Shown: positions 55,614 to 64,000 of the stretch, piece after piece
Numbering within the stretch: the stretch's first letter is position 1
Layout of the letters: every line of letters starts with the position of its first letter
Source of the DNA: Dasyornis broadbenti
Lineage: Eukaryota; Chordata; Aves; Passeriformes; Dasyornithidae
NCBI GenBank assembly: GCA_013397935.1
Contig: VZRN01004204.1
Coordinates: 2,717,863-2,781,862 of the forward strand
DNA: 64,000 nt
Direction: 5' to 3'
The notes under the pieces: generated by a model
The model's input: only the letters and a program-made list of their open reading frames with translations
Told to the model about the DNA's origin: nothing
The model's database searches: none
Program-made: the position numbers and the translations under genes

Positions 55614-58600
55614 ATCTTTAATGCATAAACACACTGCAGGGCTGAAAAATGCCTGTAGCTTGGATTCTTCTGTTAATTTTCTGTGTCTGCCTATCTATGG
55701 ACATGTTTCTATAAATATACATCCACATGCACACAGATATGCAACATTTTCTATCTTCCAGGTTAAATGTTGCAAAATAAAACTTACCTCATGCATCTGA
55801 GTTTCACAGGGCAATCTATGAATTGCCCTTGGCAATGCCCATGCCATGTCATCCTCATTCATGAGAGTTGCTGATTCCTGGCGTGTTTCCCATCCAGTCC
55901 ACCATCCATGTACAGTGCTGCCTTTGCATAGAAATCAGAGTTAATTAGAATGGTTAATCAGATTGTGCAGATGAGCAGGTGGGTTATGAAGTTTTACAAA
56001 AATCTGACACATGAGCATGGAGCTCCTTTCATAAAGGAGATTATCCTAGGTTTGTCCCCACTAAAGCATCAGGCGTGGCCACAGACTTGACATCTTGCCA
56101 GTTACACCACATAGAAACCCCAGGTTCTAGAGAAAAACCACTGAGTAACACCCAAAATTGCAGTAAACTCTCCCAAAAGCAATCCAGTTAGATGCACAGT
56201 TCCTGCAAAATTTGCAATGTACACTCCTCTGCCTTCTAAAAAAGCCCAAGGCCTCGTTGTGTGCGCATCTGCACCCTTTTAACTGTGCTTTTACAGGAGG
56301 GACAAGCAATGAATTTGCTGTGAATTAATTAAAACCATAAATACTACATTATTGCATAGGAGGGAGCACCAAGTGGAAAGGAGAAAGCTGACTGTCTTGC
56401 ACACTGGCCTCTCTAACCCACTCTGCAGTGATTGTACAAACCTGAAGAGCAGCCACATGCACAGTGAAACAGCCATCAAGCAAAGTCCTGATTGATCTGT
56501 ACCCAGGGTGCGCTGCAGGACCTAAAGCTGCACCATCCATAGAGAAAGACATGCCACTGTCCAAAAATCTGCCACTATGAAGGGAGGAATGATTCATCTG
56601 AGCAAAGATATGGAAAAGTTAGCTGAATTGAGGCCCATTCAGTGACAGAAATGAGCTGGGGAACGTGCATGATACAATACTAATAAAGTTTGCATTTGAA
56701 CTAAGAGCACTGTTAAATGTGCTTCAGATTATTGAGGGGTAAAATAGCTTATTGTATTTTGGTGGTTTTGAGGGTTTTTGTACAGAAAGCAGACTAGACC
56801 TCTTTAATCACTTTTTATTTAAAAAAAAAAACAACACTTTGGGGGAAAACCATTTATCAATGTTCTATTCTTCCTCAAGAAATATTATTGAAGAATTTAC
56901 ATGTGAAGCTGATTGCATACAGTTTCCAAGTTGTGTGTTAATGAAAAATTGCAGGAAAACATAAGATGAGTGTTTTAGAATTAGGGTGTTACTACTGTCT
57001 ATATTTTCATGATGCATACAGTGATATTCAGATAAAATAGTATTCAATAATTCCTTTGTAATTTTATTTTGTGCAAGGAAAAAAAGAAAAACAGTTACAT
57101 AAGGGACTTGCGTCATGCTGCAGAGTTCAAAAAGATTTAACTGATATGCAGTTTTGGATCAAAAGTAACATCACCCTCCTCAACAACTCAGAAGTTGCAC
57201 ATTTTTCATCAATATTTTAGTTGAACTTGGAAAAAGTGATTACAAAAAGGTGTCTGTTATTAGAAATTAGCAATCAGCATTAATGCTGATCTATTTGCCT
57301 GAAGAACTTTCCTCCTTCAAAAGAATACCAACAGCACAATACAGGTGAAGTTAAATACCAAACCAACCTCTGTATGAAAGGACTGAAACAACCAGATGAC
57401 AGAAGGGACAGAAGCATTCACCATTCCTCTGTTTTCAACATAATGTCAAGGATTTCCTCCCAAAGAGGTAAATCCACCAAACTGGAGTCAGTGAACTTAT
57501 TCTGTGAAAGGATTTAGGTGTCACATTAATCTGTCTCTGCTGATATCTAATAAACAGAGACTCAAACTCCAAGCTTGGCATCTCTTCCAAACTGTTCTGT
57601 TTTAGCTGTTGCAATTCGAGACATGTACAGAAAGACCCAGTTCCTTTCTGAACTTCCAGATCTTATGCTAACGAACGAATGTCATCCAATTTACTTTCTT
57701 CCAAGAAGGGCAAATTAGCAGCCAAATTCCACATTCAGATTATTAAACCTGTCCTCACATGGATAATCCCATCTGTCAGGGATCAACATACTTGTCTCCC
57801 CTTCAAGCATACATAGTTTGAAAAGACAGGTGGGAGAAAAGTCCACTAAACAACCCAAGAGTCACGCACATAAGGGAATTTCTAGTTCCCCACCCGTCAC
57901 CAAAATGGTGGAAGATACAGAGATGGTATGGGTTTTATCTGCATTTTCACTGTGACAGCACCGTGCAGGTCATTGTCTGTTGCCCTTTGGTTTTGAATCC
58001 TACTCACAACACTTTTCCTAGAGCTTTTTGCAGCTGGCTGTCACCAGCTCCAAGTAAAGGAGCTGGCTACAGTGCTCAGCATGTTGCTGCACACCGGGTG
58101 TTCCTTGCAGCCGTGCTATATCCAGCTCTTTCTGGGGAAGGGTCTCAGCCAGTTACCGAGAGGGGTACAGGATGAGTTAAGCATCAAAGAACACACATCA
58201 TTCAAAGCTCCTGCAGATCACTGCTATGGCTATTTTCTCTAGTGGGGTGCATGTCACAACACACGAGACTGTATAAAACATGTAGCCAGACCTTGGATGT
58301 GGAATATTCATTACTTATCTTAAAAAAGAAATATGTGAAAGTCCTTCAGCCTTTGCCTGTGTCTTTACAGCTGACTCCTTGCCTAAGCCACTATTTTTTC
58401 AGCAGTAGAGACAAAGTATGAAGCACAAGAAAATATCAGAAGTAAAACAGTCTTAATCTGTAAAATCTTCATCTCTTTTATCTGTTCATTTCCCTCCTCC
58501 ACAATTTCCCTCCTATTTTTAGATTCACAATAAAAATTGCATTGCTTGCTTTAATGCCATATATATTTGATTCCTTGAAAATTTCCAGCTTAAATATAGT

Positions 58601-59025
58601 TTTTCCAAAATATGAATTAATTCCTTCCACTGTCAAAAAAATCTCAGTCTCTCATCTGTCCATTATCCTGTGTCTAACATAAGCTTCTCTTGTCTAAATC
58701 CTTTAGTGTGTTTCCAAAAGAAAATTTCCCTCTTCCATCATGCACAAGTGTGTTACAGGGTATGTCTTATCTGCCTTCTGTCTTCTTTGTTGATTTAAGC
58801 CTGACTGCTAATCCAGCCTGGATTACAAATATTAGCTAGTTCTTAGTCCCTCTCTTTAGCTAAATGCAGTCTTTGAAGCCTTCTGGATGCTTTTTTCTCT
58901 TGGATTCGTGAAGTAACTAGAAGGAAATAAAACAGCCAGATACATTATTTACATTCTTTTACCTCTAGTCTTGGGACTGTTGGGAAAGCAGATATTTCCA
59001 AGTAATAAATATGCCATCGACATGT
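55614..59025. other. Non-coding unique DNA with an 18-bp palindrome
   Basis: An 8-bp hairpin lies at about 55808-55829 and a perfect 18-bp palindrome at 57273-57290. No gene or repeat family is recognised. Confidence 0.55.
57273..57290. repeat. Perfect 18-bp palindrome
   Basis: ATCAGCATTAATGCTGAT is its own reverse complement with no spacer. Its centre is ATTAAT. It is not within a recognised repeat. Confidence 0.85.
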
Positions 59026-59232
59026 GCCTTTGACATTGTCAGTGTTGTTCAACATCCTTATCTGATTGGTGAGACATGGAATTGAAGGGTGGGCTGTTCA
59101 GAGGATAAGGATTGACTGGATGGAGTGATGTGCTTAATGGCTCGATGTCCAGCTGGAGGTCAGTGATGAGTGGTGCCGCTCAGGGTTCTGCCTTGAGTCC
59201 GGCGCTCTTTACAACTGGGGACATTGATACTG
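59026..59232 (+). mobile_element. CR1 LINE, internal ORF2 fragment A
   Basis: The plus strand follows CR1 reverse-transcriptase coding sequence: 'gcctttgacattgtcagtg', 'caacatccttatctgattgg', 'aatggctcgatgtccagctg', 'aggtcagtgatgagtggtg', then 'ccggcgctcttta' and possibly 'gggacattgatac'. Frame changes and stops break it. It stops just before the segment with which fragment B (60085) starts, or overlaps it slightly. Confidence 0.75.
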
Positions 59233-60084
59233 TATATTTTCTTACACAGAGAAGATTATTGGGTAGGCAGGAAAATAAATAGGAGAAAATAGAGTACATG
59301 AAGGAGTCAGAGAAGGGACAAGTAGAACTAAACAGAGATGTAGAAATTCACTATTCAAAGGAAAAAATTGATAAAATAGAGATGCATGACTAGCAGGCAC
59401 AACAGCCCTCAACGCTTACTGTCTGTGATTTGTCAGAGATCTCTATCATGAGCTCTCACGTATAAATAATTCAGAGCAGATTAAAGTGAGATTCAGCAGT
59501 GGAATTAAATACTTACTGACCAAATGAGCTCACAACAGCGTAAGCTTCCTTGCCTGCCTGTTACTACTGCAGATCTGTCTCTACATGAGTAAGCTAGAAA
59601 ACAGTCCTGTGAAAGTTCACATCTGAATGAGTGGCCTCTCATTGATAGATCCTGTGGGGTCAAAGAACAAAGCTAGCATCACGTTACAACCAACAAGCAA
59701 AAAAATCTTATGCTGAACCCCACCAGTGTATTGCAAGGCAAGAAAGAATTTATGGAGAGAGCGTCACTGGTATCCCTGAAACCACAGGCTCCATGGAGTT
59801 TGATGGGGAGGAGCTTCTCCACAGCTTGGTGGATGTGAAGTTTCACATTCTAACCTATGGTGCTGCAGCTCTGCTCATCCTCAACACAGACAGGGGCAGA
59901 TCTCCACACTCAAAACCCCATCAAACAGGAATGGAGCCCAACTTGTAACAGGAAGCAGCTTGGTTTTCAAAACTTCTCAATTCACACCTTGAGGAAAAGT
60001 TGTCAGTGGGGCAGAATTATATATTGTGATAATTCTATAAATATGTTTTAGAACAATCAATTCCCTTACATTGAAAGGCCTGAC
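59233..60084. other. Unassigned DNA between two CR1 fragments
   Basis: About 850 bases with no match to CR1 or to another family I recognise. A 64-codon frame at 59857-60051 has no domain. It may be an insertion into one CR1 copy or ordinary DNA between two independent insertions. Confidence 0.5.
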
Positions 60085-60290
60085 TACTGGGGCCAGCTTT
60101 GTTTTATATCTTTATCAACGATCTGGACAAGGGGACTGAATGCACCCTCAGTGAGTTTGCAAATGACACCAAGCTGAGTGGGCATGTTGATCTGCTGGAG
60201 GGTAGGAGTGTTTGGCAGAGGGCATTGGACAGACCTGATTGCTGGGCCAAAATCAACTGTATGAGGTATGACCAACCTCAGTAATGCTGT
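60085..60290 (+). mobile_element. CR1 LINE, internal ORF2 fragment B
   Basis: The plus strand encodes FYIFINDLDKGTECTLSEF followed by ANDTKLSG, the CR1 segment around reverse-transcriptase motif C, and continues with 'ctggagggtagg' and 'agagggcattggacag'. It then fades near 60290. The 3' end of CR1 is absent. Confidence 0.85.
60099..60284 (+). pseudogene. CR1 reverse-transcriptase motif C remnant
   Basis: This 61-codon frame holds the FADD-type catalytic box as FAND: the first Asp has become Asn (or the A/D order has decayed), so the metal-binding pair is lost. The downstream residues TKLSG are kept. The rest of the enzyme is missing, so it is an inactive relic. Confidence 0.78.
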
Positions 60291-63200
60291 AGAGCAGTAA
60301 ATGGTTTAGCAGTTGTCCTCATGGACACCAGTTTAGTTTCTGTATTTACCAAATCTCTGTAAAAGTTCACAGTTCCCTATTGGGAGTCTCTGCCCCATCA
60401 TTTGCTGTGGCCCACAACAGCCAATTTGAAATTCAGTGCAACTGTGGTAACATAAACCTCAGTGGGAGATCAGAGAGATTAATACCTTGGCTTTTGGCAA
60501 GTCAGTTACAATGTGCACTCATGAAGCACAATTAGTAGGCCCAGATGGCAATATAGCATGTTAAAGGGAAGCAGACTGCAGATGAAGCACGTGGAAATGG
60601 ATAATTCAGCTCTCATGTCTCCCTATCTTTGAAGCTGCAGCTACTGTAGCCCTAAGTATCTTTAATGGGAAGTTTTGCATCTGGTAAAGATTTATGCACA
60701 AGGCAGTTTTCCTAGAGCTACTTAAATGGGTCTGTATTTCTTTCACAGAATGCTTACTGGAGATTTCAGTTATGCCTTTCAATCTGAGCTGGATGCTTGG
60801 AAGCTGGGATATTTGATGGTAAAAAAACCAGAATTACTGTTTTTCATGCGGGTGAATGAAACCACAGTGAAATAAAACAGATGAAAATTGGCAGAAAAGT
60901 AACGTCTGCAGATGATCCTGTTGTCCCTAAAAGTGGGATTTGTCAACTGTGTGCAGTTAACCAATCATACACAGAACTGATGCAGCTTTTTAGATGTTCT
61001 TCTATTAAAAGTTAAGGGAAAAGAAAAATGAGCACGCACCATCTTTGATTAAAAAAGGTAGCAACCTAATCTGTTTTTACAGGACAGCCACTTGTGTAAC
61101 AGAAAGTGCAGAGGGGCTACTAAGAATTCAGTTTGTTGTCTAAACGTTTACCTGAAAGCTGCAAAACGTGCAAAATCCTCATGACTGTTCTTGGATATTG
61201 TAAAACTGACACTTTGACCCTGCAAATCATCTGTTGGCCAGGTCTTGGCTGCTTGGGAGTACCTGGGTACCTGCAAAGAGGAGGAGATGCTTCATAGAAA
61301 TGCAGCAAAACTCATTTTTACTGCTTTGTCACATCCTACTGCTGGCTCAGCCCATAATCCAGATGCAATATGAATGTGGTTGGCAGGATGAAGGTGAATG
61401 TCCCCAAATTTAAAGGTCATTACAATGTCTGACTTCAAGCAGAGTAAAAGTTAATCCTACCTTAACTATTACTGGGAAACAACACTCAATAAAAAAAAAT
61501 TTTGTCCCTAGTGTCTTCACTTGCTCACTTGTGTCTCAAATTAATAATGTAGAGAGATTTAATAAAGGGTTGATATTATCACCATCAAAGGTACCTGCTT
61601 TTAACTGTCTCAACATGCTAACATCTAGACATCTTAGGATTTAGGACTGTTATCTTATATGAAAATATATTCTGCATCATCCACTGTCCCTTTCAAACTT
61701 ATAGCATTTATTCAATTTAAAGCCAAAATCTTTTCCTGAAAGATATACAAATAAATACATAATTGTACCCATTTATGAAAGAAAGCTCCATTTAAACCAT
61801 AAGCATGCAGGTCTGATAAAGTGTCTGCACCTTAATCTCATTTTCCTCTGTTCCAAGACCTCAGCTTTGCATTGTGCTGAATTCTCTCCAGTTACATAAA
61901 ACCACATCAGAGCTTCCCTCATCATTTCACTTCCTTCCAGTTCAAGCTGTATAGGAAAACATAGAGAAACAGAGAGAGTTTAAGATTTCTAATCTCATTT
62001 ATGATACCAGCTCACCAGCCACTTAGTTTTCATTCATAGCTCTTTGTAATAAAATGTAAGAACTTAGACTTTATCCTAAATTGTGATTTAAACCTACAAA
62101 CATTTTTTCATTGAATGAGTAAAACAAGTAAGCAAACACATACTAACATAGAAACACTCCCAAAACCCCCCCTTGAAACTACTGGGTAAATTGCTACAAA
62201 GATCAAGATATCTCTGCTTTGTGAATTGTTCAAATGTTCTATGGTCATAATTGCCAAAGGAAACCTGACCTGACCAGATTTGCCCACCAAGAGGACCCTG
62301 CCTGTGCCTTTGCTAGGATGAGACACTGTTTTGCTCCATTTTACAACAGAACATTAGAAGTTACGTGGCAGACTTTTTCCAGAGCTGAATTTTATTTTTC
62401 AGCTTTTCCCAAAGTTGTTTCTGCTTCTTATTGCATTGGCAACCAAGCATATACTGCCTAAGGATCTCAGCATATATCAAAATGGAGAAACAATAAAACA
62501 GGTTTTTAACTTTGGCATTCAGGAAAAAGGACAAGGAGCAGCATGGTGAAGAAAATGCTATTCAAAATCTCCATAAGGGCACACCTTTCCAGGGGAAAAA
62601 AACGTCCTCAACTGTAGATATGAGCAGTGCTCTACTATTTGCTCTTTCCCCCGTTGTGCACTCAACCTTCAAAATTCAGCTGCCAGTTGGTACTTTTAAT
62701 TTAAAGCATGTTCATAAGTAAAGAAGTCTCCCTCCAGGTTCATTAGAGTCACAGGGTATTTGGTATCCTGCAGCAAGAATTAAATGATAAATATGCCTTT
62801 GCATCTGAACTCTCAAGTCACAAATAAATCAAGCTAAACAGGCTTCCAGAATTCAAAAATCATCTCAAGTAAATACTGAGCTTTTAACAGTGATGAGAAA
62901 GTAAAAAGTGCTTTCTTTTCGCATTTATGTAGCTGCAGGCTACTTAGCTTGCCTTTAAATGGTCCTTTCATTTTCTAACTGCTGTATCAGCTGCCATTAC
63001 CCCTTGATAATGAGGGACAGAAGGAAGTTAAAATAACCCCCTAAACACTTTGTGTAAATGGCCGCATTTGTGTGTACATCACCTTTATTGGCATTACAAT
63101 ATATCTGGTCACTCTGGTTTTAAGCTAATAATAGTAATCCTCAATGTTTTAGAGGGGAAATGCATTTAACAAACTGTTTATAGCTGAGAAAATATAAGAC

Positions 63201-64000
63201 ATCTTCAACTTTCAGTTGCTCAATCAACATTTAAGACCCGTCAGTATTTTCTTCTCTCAGCTGGCAAAACTCTGCTCTCAAGCACTTGCACATTTTGTAG
63301 GGACTCTGCTGAATTTTCTCAAAGAAGACCCATTAAAAAAAAACCCCAAACAAACAAACCCCACAAACAACACACACCACACCCACCCAGACGTTTTGCT
63401 CATACCACTTCACTGAGATCAGTTTCCTGAGTCTAGTTTTTCATACAGGTGGACAAACAGCTGTGCTGGTATAATCAAGAAAACACAGGATAAAGTGCTA
63501 AACAGTGAAGAGGATGGGAAGAAGCAGAAGGAGATCTCCTGGCGTCAGTGCAGCACAGAGTAATTCAGGAGTATGTAGGCAATTGTGTATGTTTATTCTG
63601 ATTTCCTTCACCAACTTGCAGATCAGCAAGTTCAGGAGCTTAGAACTCCGGAAATGTTATGAAACAAAACTACTTCACCTAGCCTGAGGCAGTCCCTTGA
63701 CAGAATGGGACTAATTCAAGGACTTCTAAGTTGTGCATTTAGTAACTCCCCTAGGGCCTGGCATAAACCCATAATCAGACATCTCTGAGTCATTTCATCA
63801 CCTGCTTATTTGATTTCAAAAAGGATTGATATTGCCAACAAGCAATTTTATCCCTTCCATTCCCAGGCTGTCCCTTTGTAATTGTGACTCTCCAGCAGGT
63901 GCCTTTCCAAGATGCATTTGATTTAGATCTGATCTATTCAACACAAGCGTGACATTAGCTAGCCCAACTAGTAATTCAGAGTTTATATGAAGTTTACTCT
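60291..64000. other. Non-coding unique DNA, no gene seen
   Basis: The stretch 62930-63200 is A+T-rich with several TAAT and ATTA cores. An A/C-only low-complexity patch lies at 63333-63387. No gene or repeat family is supported up to the window edge. Confidence 0.5.
63333..63387 (+). repeat. A/C-rich low-complexity patch
   Basis: After an A-run the plus strand is almost only A and C (caaacaaacc, then cacacaccacac types) for about 50 bases, giving strong strand asymmetry. Confidence 0.75.

Noticed and set aside
1..64000. tRNA, rRNA, snRNA, CRISPR array or bacterial operon
   Set aside because: No B-box-like tRNA segment, spaced repeat array or ribosome-binding-site/ORF chain was found; the repeats show vertebrate nuclear DNA.

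Overview
The window looks like anonymous, A+T-rich nuclear DNA from a bird, probably a neoavian or passerine species. The evidence is its interspersed repeats: several CR1 LINE fragments, some carrying the typical avian CR1 3' end and some the CR1 reverse-transcriptase region, plus two long terminal repeats (LTRs) that resemble endogenous retrovirus LTRs abundant in songbird-type genomes. No bacterial, organellar or phage features are present. I found no protein-coding gene, tRNA, rRNA or CpG island that I can support. Nearly all open frames are short, lack protein-like features and fall in all six frames, as expected of non-coding DNA. The window is best read as intergenic desert or the interior of a very large intron.

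Layout. 1-4237: unique DNA with one MIR-like SINE (about 2778-2945). 4238-5124: an almost perfectly delimited solo LTR on the minus strand, flanked by a 6-bp target-site duplication. 5125-9547: unique DNA with a strong palindrome and hairpin at 6145-6194. 9548-9900: old CR1 tail. 9901-16316: unique DNA, one possible MIR. 16317-16700: CR1 3' end. 16701-25291: unique DNA and long pyrimidine tracts. 25292-25856: second solo LTR, minus strand. 25857-32224: unique DNA with a possible MIR and palindrome-rich patches. 32225-32790: two CR1 copies of different age, adjoining. 32791-41274: unique DNA with an unusual hairpin plus direct repeat at 39665-39719. 41275-41740: CR1 reverse-transcriptase remnant, minus strand. 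41741-51220: unique DNA, including the longest nearly open frame (44050-44826) and a candidate splice acceptor (48454). 51221-51632: CR1 3' region. 51633-59025: unique DNA, a T tract, a 63-base assembly gap beside a G-run, and a compound microsatellite. 59026-60290: two CR1 reverse-transcriptase fragments in the same orientation, separated by about 850 bases of unassigned DNA. 60291-64000: unique DNA.

Nothing here acts together as a gene system. The recognisable elements are dead transposon copies, and none keeps an intact frame. The most useful second-look items are the ERVK-like solo LTR with its duplication and internal repeats, the split CR1 locus, the 39.7-kb hairpin/duplication, the nearly open 777-base frame, a short ORF with a signal-peptide-like start at 37934, and palindrome clusters that could be conserved regulatory DNA. 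I could run no alignment or search, so family names rest on recognition of sequence patterns.
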